Source of the DNA: Sphingomonas sp. HMP6
GTDB taxonomy: Bacteria > Pseudomonadota > Alphaproteobacteria > Sphingomonadales > Sphingomonadaceae
Direction of reading: 5' to 3'
Assembly (NCBI RefSeq): GCF_013374095.1
Contig: NZ_AP022672.1
Location: 2,293,501-2,357,500 of the forward strand
Length of the DNA: 64,000 bases
The notes below the pieces were generated by a model. That model was not told the DNA's origin, ran no database searches, and saw nothing but the letters and a program-made list of their open reading frames with translations. The position numbers and the translations under genes were made by a program. Within the stretch, counting starts at the first letter, position 1; the number at the start of each line of letters is the position of its first letter. Positions 1-8,393 of this stretch are shown one piece after another.

Positions 1-971
1 ATTTGCTGAAGGGCAGGCATCTCGAACTCGCCAAGCGCAGCTTTGTGGTCGCGGCCGCCTTCGGCCTTGCTTCCTCTCTGTCAGTCGTCGTGCTGGGGGA
101 CGAGAGCGGCTACGCACTTACCGATAACCAGAAAATGAAACTCGCCTCGATCGAGGCCGAATGGCATACCGAGCCTGCCCCTGCTGGGATCGCGGTATTC
201 GGCCTGCCATCCAATTCGGGACGCGAGACGCTGTATGAAGTGAAGATCCCTTATGTGCTGGGCCTGATCGGCACGCGCAGCCTGACCGGGCAGGTCGAGG
301 GCATTCATCCGATGGTCGCTCGAGCAAAGGAGCGAATCTTGAGCGGCCTGCCCGCCTATGACGCGGTCGAGCGGCTCAAGGCCAATCCCAAGGATCTTGC
401 TGCGCGCGAGGCATTCGAGCGTAACAAAGAAGACCTTGGTTATGCGATGCTGCTGAAGCGCTACGTCGCCGATCCGCGCCAAGCCGACGCGACGATGATC
501 GACAAGGCCGCATGGTCAACCGTCCCGAATGTCCCCGCGCTCTTCTGGTTGTTCCGCGGCATGGCGGGGCTCGGCTTCTTCTTCATCGCCTTCTTCGGTG
601 CGGCTATCTACTTCGCCAACACCCGCAAGTTCGACCGGAAATGGTTTCTGCGGCTGGCGGTGCTCATCATGCCGCTACCGTGGATCGCGGCGGAGATCGG
701 TTGGCTCGTGGCCGAGATCGGGCGCCAGCCCTGGGCGGTGGACGGTGTGTTGCCGACCTTCCTGGGGGCATCGAGCTTAAGCGTTCCCGCCATCTGGACG
801 ACGATCATCGGCTTCACCCTGCTCTATGGCACGCTGGCAGTGATCGAGGTCCGGCTCATGCTCGCGATGATCAAAAAGGGCCCGGAAACCTATACGCCGT
901 GGCAGCCTCGCCATGACGCCGTCCCTCCAAAGCCCGAACCGAGCCCGGCCTTCGCCGTGCCCGCCGAATGA
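1..971 (+). CDS. cydA: Cytochrome bd ubiquinol oxidase subunit I, C-terminal part
   Basis: Partial gene running in from before the window; about 322 C-terminal residues are visible. The frame opens with a GRHLELAKRSF segment, typical of the CydA region that follows a transmembrane helix, and continues through the periplasmic part into at least three more hydrophobic helices (around 185-205, 215-240 and 265-290 of the visible part). Subunit I carries the haems and the quinol site of the high-affinity terminal oxidase in the inner membrane. The TTG at position 3 is internal, not a start. cydB follows after 26 bp and a cydX after that, giving the order cydA-cydB-cydX. The tail is rich in Pro and Ala and looks unconserved. 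Confidence 0.93.
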   Translation, partial: LLKGRHLELAKRSFVVAAAFGLASSLSVVVLGDESGYALTDNQKMKLASIEAEWHTEPAPAGIAVFGLPSNSGRETLYEVKIPYVLGLIGTRSLTGQVEGIHPMVARAKERILSGLPAYDAVERLKANPKDLAAREAFERNKEDLGYAMLLKRYVADPRQADATMIDKAAWSTVPNVPALFWLFRGMAGLGFFFIAFFGAAIYFANTRKFDRKWFLRLAVLIMPLPWIAAEIGWLVAEIGRQPWAVDGVLPTFLGASSLSVPAIWTTIIGFTLLYGTLAVIEVRLMLAMIKKGPETYTPWQPRHDAVPPKPEPSPAFAVPAE

Positions 972-997
972 CTGCCTGATCGAACCGGAGACAGACC

Positions 998-2140
998 ATG
1001 CCGCTTGATTATGAAACGATGCGGATCATCTGGTGGGCGCTGATGGGCGTGCTGCTGATCGGCTTTGCACTGACCGACGGTTTCGACCTGGGGGCTGCCG
1101 CTTTGCTTCCCTTTGTCGGGCGCAACGACGAGGAGCGCCGTCTGGTGATCAATACGATCGGGGCGACCTGGGAGGGGAACCAAGTGTGGTTCATCCTTGG
1201 CGGTGGCGCGATCTTTGCGGCATGGCCTTTGGTATACGCGGTCAGCCTCCCGGGTTTCTACCTCGCCATGTTCCTCGTGCTGGCCGCGCTCATCTTGCGG
1301 CCGGTTGGGTTCAAGTACCGCTCCAAACATGACGACCCGAAATGGCGGAACCGCTGGGACTGGGCGTTGTTCGTCGGTGGCTTCGTGCCAGCGCTGGTGT
1401 TCGGGGTAGCGGTCGGCAATGTCCTGCTCGGCGCGCCCTTCAGGCTTGATGGTGATCTGCGGTCTTTCTATGACGGCGGACTGCTGGGCCTGTTCACGCC
1501 GTTCAGTCTGCTGACTGGTTTATTGTCGGTCGCGATGCTGGTGCTCCACGGTGCGGGCTGGCTGAGCCTCAAGCTTGAATCAGGTCCGGTCCTCGATCGT
1601 GCGCGCAGCTATGGCCGCATCGCCGCAGTGCTCGCGATCCTACTCTTTCTGACTGGTGGGGCATTCGTTGCCTGGAGCGGCATGGGTTATCGGCTCGAAG
1701 GGGTCGTCGACGCGAATGGCCCATCCAACCCGCACCTGATCAAGGCAGTCGCCGCCCCAGGTGCATGGCTTGACAATTTCAAGGTGCAGCCGTGGATGTT
1801 GGCCGCGCCGGTGCTCGGGCTTGTTGGGCCCGTGCTGGCGTTTCTCGGGATCAATGGCCGACGTAACGCGCTGGTTTTCGCAGGGTCGTCGCTCGCCAAT
1901 ATCGGGATCATTTCCACGGTTGGCCTTTCGATGTTTCCGTTCATCCTGCCGAGCTCGATCGACCCGGCGTCGAGCCTCACGGTCTGGAACGCTTCGTCAA
2001 GTCACCTGACATTGTTCGTCATGCTGACCGTCACCGTGTTCTTCCTGCCGGTGGTCCTTGCTTACACGGCGTGGGTCTATCGGGTGATGTTCGGGCGGGT
2101 GACGGCGGAGCAGGTTCGCTTCAACCCCGATTACTATTGA
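998..2140 (+). CDS. cydB: Cytochrome bd ubiquinol oxidase subunit II
   Basis: A 380-residue polytopic membrane protein of normal CydB length. It starts MPLDYETMRIIWWALMGVLL and has the conserved early segment TDGFDLGAAALLPFVGRNDEER, then WEGNQVWFILGGGAIFAAWP, both hallmarks of CydB/CydB-like subunits. GGAG lies 8 bp before the ATG. The subunit pairs with CydA to form the bd-type quinol oxidase that supports respiration at low oxygen. It is co-oriented with cydA (26 bp gap) and with cydX (23 bp gap), so the three are presumably one transcript. The final residues RFNPDYY are typical of CydB C-termini. A cyanide-insensitive CioB assignment is a possible alternative, but the CydX next door favours CydB. 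Confidence 0.95.
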   Translation: MPLDYETMRIIWWALMGVLLIGFALTDGFDLGAAALLPFVGRNDEERRLVINTIGATWEGNQVWFILGGGAIFAAWPLVYAVSLPGFYLAMFLVLAALILRPVGFKYRSKHDDPKWRNRWDWALFVGGFVPALVFGVAVGNVLLGAPFRLDGDLRSFYDGGLLGLFTPFSLLTGLLSVAMLVLHGAGWLSLKLESGPVLDRARSYGRIAAVLAILLFLTGGAFVAWSGMGYRLEGVVDANGPSNPHLIKAVAAPGAWLDNFKVQPWMLAAPVLGLVGPVLAFLGINGRRNALVFAGSSLANIGIISTVGLSMFPFILPSSIDPASSLTVWNASSSHLTLFVMLTVTVFFLPVVLAYTAWVYRVMFGRVTAEQVRFNPDYY

Positions 2141-2163
2141 TCGCCACCGAAGGGATTGATCGC

Positions 2164-2280
2164 ATGTGGTATTTTGCCTGGATATTGGGGCTTGGCCTTG
2201 CCGTTGGGATGGCTGTGTTGAACGGCGTTTGGCACGAGTTTCATGTCGACCCCGCGAGTGATCGGACGGTTGTCGACTGA
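2164..2280 (+). CDS. cydX: Cytochrome bd oxidase small subunit CydX
   Basis: A 38-residue single-helix membrane protein. The first nine residues MWYFAWILG are identical to those of E. coli CydX as I recall it, followed by one hydrophobic helix (about residues 5-23) and a short polar tail ending in VVD. GAAGGGA sits about 10 bp upstream of the ATG. In E. coli CydX stabilises the CydAB haems and is needed for full oxidase activity. It is 23 bp downstream of cydB in the same direction. An upstream in-frame start at 2071 would place the N-terminus inside cydB and has no support. Confidence 0.9.
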   Translation: MWYFAWILGLGLAVGMAVLNGVWHEFHVDPASDRTVVD

Positions 2281-2680
2281 GTTGGCATGTTCGGCAATTG
2301 GCTAGGTCGTATAGCACCGAGCCGATTCGGAGATGGTCCGGCTCGATCCAATTCTCGCTTGAAGCTGCGTCGTCGGCAGATCGATGCCTAAACCGCAACG
2401 CGAACAAGCGGCGAGTTTCAGGTCGCTGCGCGGGCAGCGGGAATGTCGTCTTCTGGATCACACCGGCCGACGTAAGATCAAGATGTGATCCAAAAAGCGA
2501 TCATATTCTGTGCGGGCATCGCCCCTCAGGGCGCGGAGCCGGGGAGCGTTAGTGGGGTCAGCTACGACGAATCCTCGACAAGCCATAATGTTACGGCGTC
2601 TTGCCAGTTCGGTGGTTCGCGCCATAACCGCGGTGTGAACACGACACCGGAAGCGCGGGCCCGCGAGGTCATCGACGGCC
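2281..2680. other. Intergenic stretch before the IS3 element, with a possible broken gene start
   Basis: This 400 bp stretch has no well-supported gene. The only suggestive piece is a GTG at 2635 that would give VNTTPEARAREVIDGL before the frame ends at the IS boundary. That peptide resembles the N-terminal TPEARAR..ID motif seen in many type I restriction HsdR subunits. The rest of such a gene is not present beyond the IS at 3931, so if real it is a remnant. Confidence 0.3.
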
Positions 2681-2698
2681 TGACGTGACCCCCGTCTT

Positions 2699-3610
2699 TC
2701 ATCCAGCGGCAGCCAGAGACCGACCGTTGTTGTCGCGCAGGAGCGCGGGCGAAGCAACGGGCGGGTTTAAACCCGCCCGTTGCTTTTCGAGGTCGGCGGC
2801 AAAGGCCGCCGGTGTGGCGTAGCCGAGCGAGGAATGTGGCCGCTCGGTGTTGTAGTCATCGACCCAGCGCGCGAGGATCGAGCGCGCCTGGCGGACCGTG
2901 AAGAACAGCGTCTCGTTGAGCAGCTCGTCGCGCATGCGACCGTTGAAGCTCTCGACGAACCCATTCTGCGTCGGCTTTCCCGGGGCGATATAGTGCCACT
3001 CGACGCAAGCATCGCCCGACCACGCGAGAACCGCGTTCGAGGTCAGTTCGGTCCCGTTGTCGCTGACGATCATCCTGGGCGCACCGCGCTCGGCGATCAG
3101 ATCACCCAGCTCGCGCACCACCCGCTTGCCCGAGATCGACGTGTCGAGCACCGCTCGCAAACACTCGCGCGTCACGTCGTCGACGATGTTGAGGATGCGG
3201 AACCGCCGCCCCGTGGCCATCTGGTCGTGGACGAAGTCCAGGCTCCAGCGCTGGTTGGGCAGCGCCAACACGGGTGCCGGTGCCCGCGCACCGACGGCGC
3301 GCTTGCGGCCCTTTCGGCGTCGCACCGTCAGACCTTCCTCGCGGTAGAGCCGCTGGGTCTTCTTGCGGTTGATCGTCATGCCGTCGCGCCGCAGCAGGAT
3401 ATGCAGCCGCCGATAGCCGAACCGCCGGCGCTGCTGCGCCAACTCGCGCAGACGCGACCGCAGGTCGCCATCATCCGCCCGGCACGAGCGATACCGCATG
3501 CTTTTGCGATCCGCCCCGACGACAGCACACGCCCGCCGCTCGCTCATCCCCAGCGCCGTCTGGAGATGCGCGACCGCTTCCCGCTTCGCGGCAGGCGTTA
3601 CCATTTTTTT
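2699..3610 (-). CDS. IS3-family transposase OrfB (DDE integrase)
   Basis: The downstream partner of the IS transposase, expressed by -1 frameshifting from orfA at the A7 run (3604-3610). Visible catalytic landmarks are [11 protein letters not shown] with the first Asp, [12 protein letters not shown] with the second Asp, and [18 protein letters not shown] with the Glu, i.e. the DDE triad of an rve integrase core. The upstream part contains a HTH_21-like segment ([16 protein letters not shown]). No internal stops are seen, so the enzyme may be active. The open frame extends upstream to 3784, but that part overlaps orfA out of frame and is not expected to be translated on its own. Confidence 0.9.
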   Translation of the reverse strand, partial: KKMVTPAAKREAVAHLQTALGMSERRACAVVGADRKSMRYRSCRADDGDLRSRLRELAQQRRRFGYRRLHILLRRDGMTINRKKTQRLYREEGLTVRRRKGRKRAVGARAPAPVLALPNQRWSLDFVHDQMATGRRFRILNIVDDVTRECLRAVLDTSISGKRVVRELGDLIAERGAPRMIVSDNGTELTSNAVLAWSGDACVEWHYIAPGKPTQNGFVESFNGRMRDELLNETLFFTVRQARSILARWVDDYNTERPHSSLGYATPAAFAADLEKQRAGLNPPVASPALLRDNNGRSLAAAG

Positions 3611-3864
3611 GATAGCAGGTCCTTCAGACCCGCGTTGTCGAGCATCGTGTCCGCCAGCAACCGCTTGAGACGGGCGTTCTCCTCCTCGAGCGCCCGCAAC
3701 CGCTTCGCATCGGACACCTCCAGACCGCCGAACTTGGCCTTCCACGCATAATAGGTCGCGCTGGACATCCCGTAGCGCCGGCACAGATCCGTCACCACCG
3801 CGCCAGCCTCGGCCTCTTTCAGGATGCCGATGATCTGCTCTTCCGAAAACTGCTTCCGCTTCAT
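3598..3864 (-). CDS. IS3-family transposase OrfA
   Basis: An 88-residue helix-turn-helix protein starting [19 protein letters not shown], with HTH around [21 protein letters not shown] and a leucine-zipper-like stretch ([17 protein letters not shown]). It binds the IS ends and is the first half of the OrfAB fusion transposase. GGACGGAC lies just before the ATG at 3864; an upstream in-frame start at 3903 would include part of the inverted repeat and is less likely. It stops at TAA (3598-3600) immediately after the slippery AAAAAAA. Confidence 0.9.
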   Translation of the reverse strand: MKRKQFSEEQIIGILKEAEAGAVVTDLCRRYGMSSATYYAWKAKFGGLEVSDAKRLRALEEENARLKRLLADTMLDNAGLKDLLSKKW

Positions 3865-4180
3865 CTGTCCGTCCCTTCTTCCGGGGTCGGACTCTAGCTC
3901 CAACTGGAGGAAAAAACGGGGGTCACGTCAGTGGGCGCCGCAGTCAATAACGGCATTGGACAGGTTGAATGCAAGGGCCCTCATGACGCTTCTTGCTTCG
4001 ATCAACGAGGGCGCGTGGTATCCGTCGAGTGTGGACATGAACCGCCTTATCGAACGCAAAGAGCGAAAGCCGATATCAAGGTGAATGCAGCCAAGACTGC
4101 ACATTTAGCCTGGAACACGCCGATTCACCGGACTGACACCGGAGCCCGCCGCGGCAAAATTCTCGAAAACGGGGGAAATC

Positions 4181-4257
<77 letters not shown>

Positions 4258-4310
4258 CTGCACGCCCGCCTAGCAAAGGCGCGGGCGCTGCGCCAGTCCC
4301 TGCGTCACCG

Positions 4311-4682
4311 CTATTTGGCGAGCGTCACCGGCTGGAACTGGCCGAGGCCACAGCTCGCGCCGCGTTGCAGGGCGGGCGTCGCGTAGAGCACGGTGATGAT
4401 ATCTACCGAACAAAGCTGACTGAGGCTGGTTTCGTAGGTGAAGCGCTCCTCGAATCCCAGGCCCGGGCAGGCGTTGGGCAGCGTGTTGCGATAGACTTTG
4501 CGGCCATTCATGATGAAATCGATCGTCCGGTCACCATGAACGCGGGTTTCGCGGATCTGCCGCAGCGGGATGCAACTTTCGGGCTTGCCCACCTCGGTGG
4601 CGGCGGGGATTGCCTGACGGTCGCGCGCCATGCCGGGGGCGGCGAAAGCGGCGAAGGCAAGCGCGGCGAGCAGCAGGCGCAT
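4311..4682 (-). CDS. Small secreted protein of unknown function
   Basis: A 123-residue protein starting [19 protein letters not shown], a clear Sec signal peptide with likely cleavage after GMA. The mature part has [19 protein letters not shown] and [20 protein letters not shown], and three cysteines. The pattern (a preserved 'R.T.V.GD.TIDF' stretch followed by 'YRN.LP..CPGL') is common in small periplasmic proteins of sphingomonads, but I do not know a function. The ATG is one base after the nth stop codon (4684-4686), so it is probably co-transcribed with nth. The longer frame reaching 4793 overlaps nth and is not used. The 53 bp to the tRNA hold no gene. Confidence 0.75.
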   Translation of the reverse strand: MRLLLAALAFAAFAAPGMARDRQAIPAATEVGKPESCIPLRQIRETRVHGDRTIDFIMNGRKVYRNTLPNACPGLGFEERFTYETSLSQLCSVDIITVLYATPALQRGASCGLGQFQPVTLAK

Positions 4683-4683
4683 G

Positions 4684-5358
4684 TCATGTCTCCTGTTTGG
4701 CGCGGACTTTCGGCGCCGGTGTCTTGGGCTTGAACGCACAAAGATCGGCAACGCTGCAGCGCCAGCATTCGGGTGTCCGGGCTTTGCAAACATATCGGCC
4801 GTGCAGGATTAACCAGTGATGAGCGTGTTGCCGGAACGGTTGCGGCGTCGCCTTGTCGAGCTTGAGTTCGACCGCAAGCGGGGTCTTGCCGCGCGCAAGC
4901 CCAGTGCGGTTGCCGACGCGGAAGATGTGCGTGTCGACCGCGAAGGTCTCCGCGCCGAACGCCACGTTGAGCACGACATTGGCGGTCTTGCGCCCGACGC
5001 CGGGGAGCGTTTCGAGCGCGGCGCGGTCGGCCGGGACTTCGCCGCCATATTCCGCGATCAGCCGCTGCGACAAAGCGATCACGTTCTTGGCCTTGGTGTT
5101 GAACAGGCCGATCGTCTTGATGTGCTGCTTCAGCCCCTCCTCCCCCAGCGCGACCATTTGCGCGGGCGTCGTCACCGCCTCGAACAGCCGGCGCGTCGCC
5201 TTGTTGACGCCGATGTCGGTCGATTGCGCCGACAGCGCGACCGCGACGACGAGCTGAAAGGCATTGCCATAAGCGAGCTCGGTCTCGGGATGCGGATTGT
5301 CCGCCGCGAGCCGGGCATAGAAGTCGATGACGTCGGCTTTCTTCAATGGCAGTCCCAC
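4684..5358 (-). CDS. nth: Endonuclease III (DNA glycosylase/AP lyase)
   Basis: A 224-residue base-excision repair enzyme that removes oxidised pyrimidines and nicks the AP site. The helix-hairpin-helix and catalytic Lys are in LPGVGRKTANVVLNVAFG, the catalytic Asp in VDTHIFRVGNR. The [4Fe-4S] cluster ligands are present with the canonical C-X6-C-X2-C-X5-C spacing at CKARTPECWRCSVADLC. Length is slightly above the E. coli enzyme (211). The start lies 16 bp inside the end of the upstream DUF1963-type gene; a start a few codons later (at LKKADVIDF) is possible. A small secreted protein follows immediately. Confidence 0.96.
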   Translation of the reverse strand: MGLPLKKADVIDFYARLAADNPHPETELAYGNAFQLVVAVALSAQSTDIGVNKATRRLFEAVTTPAQMVALGEEGLKQHIKTIGLFNTKAKNVIALSQRLIAEYGGEVPADRAALETLPGVGRKTANVVLNVAFGAETFAVDTHIFRVGNRTGLARGKTPLAVELKLDKATPQPFRQHAHHWLILHGRYVCKARTPECWRCSVADLCAFKPKTPAPKVRAKQET

Positions 5359-6233
5359 GAATAAGCGACGCGCGAAAAATCGCCACGCGCGAGATCGTCG
5401 CTACGAATCAGGAACACGCATTCCCCGACATCGCCCCACATGATGACATCGTCAGAGGTTAGACGCAGCAAGACATGGTCGAACGCGGCAAAGGCGGGCT
5501 GATAGTGCAGGTCGCGTTGCGTGTAGGCCGGATAGCCGCCGGTGTGGTGCCGCAGCGGCCGCGCCGCCGCATCGCTTTCGAGAAAGGCTTCGAGCCGGGC
5601 GATATCGAAGCGCTCATACAAGGCGACGACGCGCTGTTCGGCCGCCATGACGCTTTGATCGATGCGATCCGAGATCAGCGATGCGCGGAGGCCGATCCCG
5701 TTCGCGCGGACCGCCTCGTCCTGGAACGGGGTAAAGTCCGAGAATTCGGCGCCGGCGACGGGCTCAAGCGGCGGTGGCGCGACAAGCGCGCCGGCCGGCC
5801 TGCTCTCCCACCGACGCACGAGCATGGTGGAACCGGTCGGATCCTCGAAATCGGCGCCGTACAGATCGTCACGCGCGACGAAGAACTGGATGATCCCGCT
5901 TTCGGGATAGCCGTCGAGCCCGTGGCAATCGGCGCAATCGAGCTGCGCGATGAATTCGAGCGGAACGCCGCGCGGGTCCGCTGGCCACGCTTCCCCGGCC
6001 GCCAGCCACGCCGGACCACCGAGCCGTGAACCGGTCGCGGTAATGTCTGCCGTCGCATCGAGCGTAAGCGCGAGCGCGGGGCGCGTCTGCTGGAGGAACC
6101 AAGTCTTGAACGCATCCAGCTCGGCATCGGGGATCGGCGGCTTGGCCGAAGTCTGATCGCTGGCAGTGCTGGCGACTGTCGCCGGTCTGGCCGCCGGCGC
6201 TCTACCAAGCAGCCGTCGCAGAAAAGCGATCAT
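5343..6233 (-). CDS. DUF1963 (YwqG-like) protein
   Basis: A 296-residue protein starting MIAFLRRLLGR. Recognisable DUF1963 features are SRLGGPAWLAAGEAWPADPRG, LEFIAQLDCAD and SGIIQFFVARDD near residues 75-125, and a C-terminal MWGDVGECVFLIRSDDLARG. The family is widespread and its biochemical role is unclear (YwqG has been crystallised without an assigned activity). The ATG overlaps the dapB stop by 4 bp (ATGA), so translation is coupled to dapB. The much longer open frame reaching 6593 overlaps dapB out of frame and is ignored. The 3' end overlaps the nth start by 16 bp. Confidence 0.85.
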   Translation of the reverse strand: MIAFLRRLLGRAPAARPATVASTASDQTSAKPPIPDAELDAFKTWFLQQTRPALALTLDATADITATGSRLGGPAWLAAGEAWPADPRGVPLEFIAQLDCADCHGLDGYPESGIIQFFVARDDLYGADFEDPTGSTMLVRRWESRPAGALVAPPPLEPVAGAEFSDFTPFQDEAVRANGIGLRASLISDRIDQSVMAAEQRVVALYERFDIARLEAFLESDAAARPLRHHTGGYPAYTQRDLHYQPAFAAFDHVLLRLTSDDVIMWGDVGECVFLIRSDDLARGDFSRVAYSWDCH

Positions 6234-6958
6234 AGCCCCAGCACCTCCTCCATCCCGTAGCGCCCTGCCGGTTTGCCGACGAGCCACAGCGCCGCGGTGA
6301 TCGCGCCGCGGGCGAAGATCGCGCGGTTTTCGGCGCGGTGGCCGATCTCGATCCGCTCGCCCTCGGCCGCGAAGATGACGAGATGATCGCCCGCGACCGA
6401 TCCGCCACGCATAGACGCGAACCCGATCGTCCCCTCCGAGCGCGCACCGGTCAGCCCGGCGCGATCGGCGACCTTCGCCTCGGCCAGCGTGATGCCGCGC
6501 CCCGCCGCCGCCGCTTCGCCGAGCAGCAAAGCGGTGCCCGATGGCGCATCGACCTTGTGGCGATGGTGCATCTCGGCGATTTCGATGTCCCATTCGGGCC
6601 CGAGCCGCGCGGCGGCATCGCGCACCAGCTTCGCCAGCAAGGTGACGCCGAGCGAGACATTACCGGTCTGCAACACCGCAATATCGCTGGCGGCGGCATC
6701 GATCAGTGCGTGATGCGTGGTCGACAGGCCGGTCGTGCCGACCAGGATCGGCGTGCGCGCGGCGCGTGCGGCGGCGAGCGTACGTTCGAGCGCGGCGGGT
6801 GTCGAGAAATCGATCAGCACCGCCGCATCGTGCGCGAGCGTCGCCGGATCGCCTCCGGCATCGATCCCGCCAGCGAGCGTCGCGCCGAGATCGGGCACGG
6901 CAGCAGCAAGCGCCTGCCCCATCCGCCCCGCACTGCCGATAATGCCGATCGCGGTCAT
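6230..6958 (-). CDS. dapB: 4-hydroxy-tetrahydrodipicolinate reductase
   Basis: A 242-residue NAD(P)H-dependent reductase of the lysine/diaminopimelate pathway. It begins MTAIGIIGSAGRMGQALAAA, the family's Gly-rich nucleotide-binding loop. Further motifs are VLIDFSTPAALERTL, ILVGTTGLS, EMHHRHKVDAPSGTALLLGE (catalytic His/Lys and substrate-binding region) and FARGAITAALWLVGKPAGRYGMEEVLGL at the end. It heads an apparent operon dapB - DUF1963 gene - nth - small secreted protein, each overlapping or abutting the next. The 288 bp upstream (6959-7246) to the divergent sirtuin gene should hold its promoter; I see no distinctive site there. Confidence 0.96.
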   Translation of the reverse strand: MTAIGIIGSAGRMGQALAAAVPDLGATLAGGIDAGGDPATLAHDAAVLIDFSTPAALERTLAAARAARTPILVGTTGLSTTHHALIDAAASDIAVLQTGNVSLGVTLLAKLVRDAAARLGPEWDIEIAEMHHRHKVDAPSGTALLLGEAAAAGRGITLAEAKVADRAGLTGARSEGTIGFASMRGGSVAGDHLVIFAAEGERIEIGHRAENRAIFARGAITAALWLVGKPAGRYGMEEVLGL

Positions 6959-7246
6959 CTTCGCTCTCCCGAATCCTGTTGGGCGGCTCTACCGGGTCAG
7001 CGCGCGAGATGCCAAGCGAGAGATGCGCGCGATCGATCGAACACGCGCGCTAAAGTCACACCAGAGTCGCACCATCGGCGGGCAAGTGCGCGGGAGCGGG
7101 GGCGGTAACTCCGGACTAGCGACACGACGACGGTTTCAAAGAGCGCAAGGGCAGTGTGACAGATCGTGAGCGTGTAGGACAGACGGCGACGGCCGGTGGC
7201 ATTGGGCCGGTGGCGAAAGCCGTAATCCCGCTATATCGTCCCGGTC

Positions 7247-7948
7247 ATGACCAGCCCGCGCAATATCGTCATTCTCACCGGTGCGGGCATCTCCGCCGAA
7301 TCGGGGATCGCCACCTTTCGCGGCCCCGGCGGCTTGTGGGAGGGACACCGCGTCGAGGATGTCTGCACGCCCGAGGCGCTGGCCGACGATCCGGTGCTGG
7401 TGCACCGCTTCTACGATGCGCGGCGCGCGGCTCTCGCCACAGTAGCGCCAAATGCGGCGCATGTCGCGCTGGCGCGGCTCGATGCCGAATGGCTGGGCGA
7501 GCTGCTGATCGTGACGCAGAATGTCGATGATCTGCATGAGCGGGCCGGGGCGAAGCGTCTGCTGCATATGCACGGCGCATTACGGTCGGCTCTGTGTGCG
7601 GGCTGCGGTGCGCAGGAAACCTGGACCGGCGATTTGCCGCCGGGGTCGCTTTGTGCGGCGTGCGGGGCGGCGAAGCTCAGGCCCGACATCGTGTTCTTTG
7701 GCGAGATGCCCTACGACATGGCGCGGATCGAGCAGGCGCTGGCCGCAGCCGATCTGTTCGTGTCGATCGGCACGTCGGGCGCGGTCTATCCCGCCGCCGG
7801 GTTCGTGCAGGGCGCGCGCCATGCCGGGGCGGAGACGCTCGAGCTGAACCTCGAACGATCGGGCGGAAGCGGCTATTTCCACGAGACCAGGCTTGGGGCC
7901 GCCGGGGTGCTGGTGCCGGAATGGGTCGAGCAAATGCTGGCGTCCTGA
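7247..7948 (+). CDS. cobB: NAD-dependent protein deacylase, sirtuin family
   Basis: A 233-residue sirtuin. NAD-binding motifs GAGISAESGIATFRG and TQNVDDLHERAG, catalytic His in LLHMHG, and four zinc cysteines as C-X2-C (CAGC) and C-X2-C (CAAC) about 17 residues apart. The stretch RFYDARR contains the Tyr and Arg (YxxR) that in class III sirtuins recognise succinyl- and malonyl-lysine, so desuccinylation as well as deacetylation is plausible. Starts at ATG 7247 with no strong Shine-Dalgarno sequence. It is divergent from dapB and followed by a small secreted protein gene. Confidence 0.93.
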   Translation: MTSPRNIVILTGAGISAESGIATFRGPGGLWEGHRVEDVCTPEALADDPVLVHRFYDARRAALATVAPNAAHVALARLDAEWLGELLIVTQNVDDLHERAGAKRLLHMHGALRSALCAGCGAQETWTGDLPPGSLCAACGAAKLRPDIVFFGEMPYDMARIEQALAAADLFVSIGTSGAVYPAAGFVQGARHAGAETLELNLERSGGSGYFHETRLGAAGVLVPEWVEQMLAS

Positions 7949-8059
7949 GCCCCAGCAAACGGCCCGAAACGGACCCTGTGGAAACCTCGCGCGCGCCGAT
8001 CGTTGTTGCGCACAGTCCCCTAAGGGCTGTCGTGAAAACCCTATCTTCGAGAGGTCATC

Positions 8060-8329
8060 ATGAAGAACCTTCTTGCTGCCGCCTTGCTTGCCGGCGCGGC
8101 CACACTGGGTGCCACCGTTGCCGCCACACCCGCCGAGGCGCGCGATGGCTGCGGGCGCGGCGCGCATCGTGGGCCAGCGGGATATTGCCGCCCGAACGTC
8201 AACCGTGTTTACGTCGCGCCGGGGCGCCTTGTCATCGGGCGCTACTACGGCAATCGCGGCTATTGGGACGGGCGTCGTTACTGGCAGCACCGCTATCGTC
8301 ACCGGAGCGGCGGCTGGCGCTATCGGTAA
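8060..8329 (+). CDS. Small secreted Gly/Arg/Tyr-rich protein
   Basis: An 89-residue protein with a Sec signal peptide (MKNLLAAALLAGAATLGATV, cleavage probably after AEA). The mature part is basic and rich in Gly, Arg and Tyr (for example GRYYGNRGYWDGRRYWQ), with two Cys. Proteins of this build are frequent in sphingomonads and their role is unknown; a distant RcnB-like or surface-adhesive role is only a guess. GAGAGG lies 8 bp before the ATG. It is followed by a GC-rich hairpin at 8347-8380 and a convergent gene. Confidence 0.7.
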   Translation: MKNLLAAALLAGAATLGATVAATPAEARDGCGRGAHRGPAGYCRPNVNRVYVAPGRLVIGRYYGNRGYWDGRRYWQHRYRHRSGGWRYR

Positions 8330-8346
8330 TCCATAGCCAGGCGACA

Positions 8347-8380
8347 CGAGGGCCGGGCTTCGAGGAAGTCCCGGCCCTCG
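8347..8380. terminator. Bidirectional terminator-like hairpin
   Basis: An 11 bp perfect stem CGAGGGCCGGG / CCCGGCCCTCG with a 12 nt loop, lying between two convergent genes. There is no T-run on either side, so intrinsic termination is inferred from the position and stem strength. Confidence 0.55.
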
Positions 8381-8393
8381 ACGCGCATAGCGA

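Larger units (their letters stand above)
2681..3930 (-). mobile_element. IS3-family insertion sequence, complete
   Basis: A 1250 bp element with near-perfect terminal inverted repeats. The left end is TGACGTGACCCCCGTCTTTC and the right end, read inward, is TGACGTGACCCCCGTTTTTT; the first 15 bp are identical and the similarity continues to CTCCAG/ATCCAG. It encodes orfA and orfB on the minus strand with a run of seven A at 3604-3610 (minus strand) where a -1 frameshift would fuse them. The flanks (GCC or GGCC on the left, GTG or GTGG on the right) do not form a 3-4 bp target duplication, which suggests later rearrangement or deletion next to the element. Element type is probably the IS407-like branch. 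Confidence 0.93.

Noticed and set aside
4508..5386. A 292-codon frame overlapping nth.
   Set aside because: Out of frame with nth, which has all catalytic and iron-sulphur residues; the product is Arg/Gln-rich shadow.
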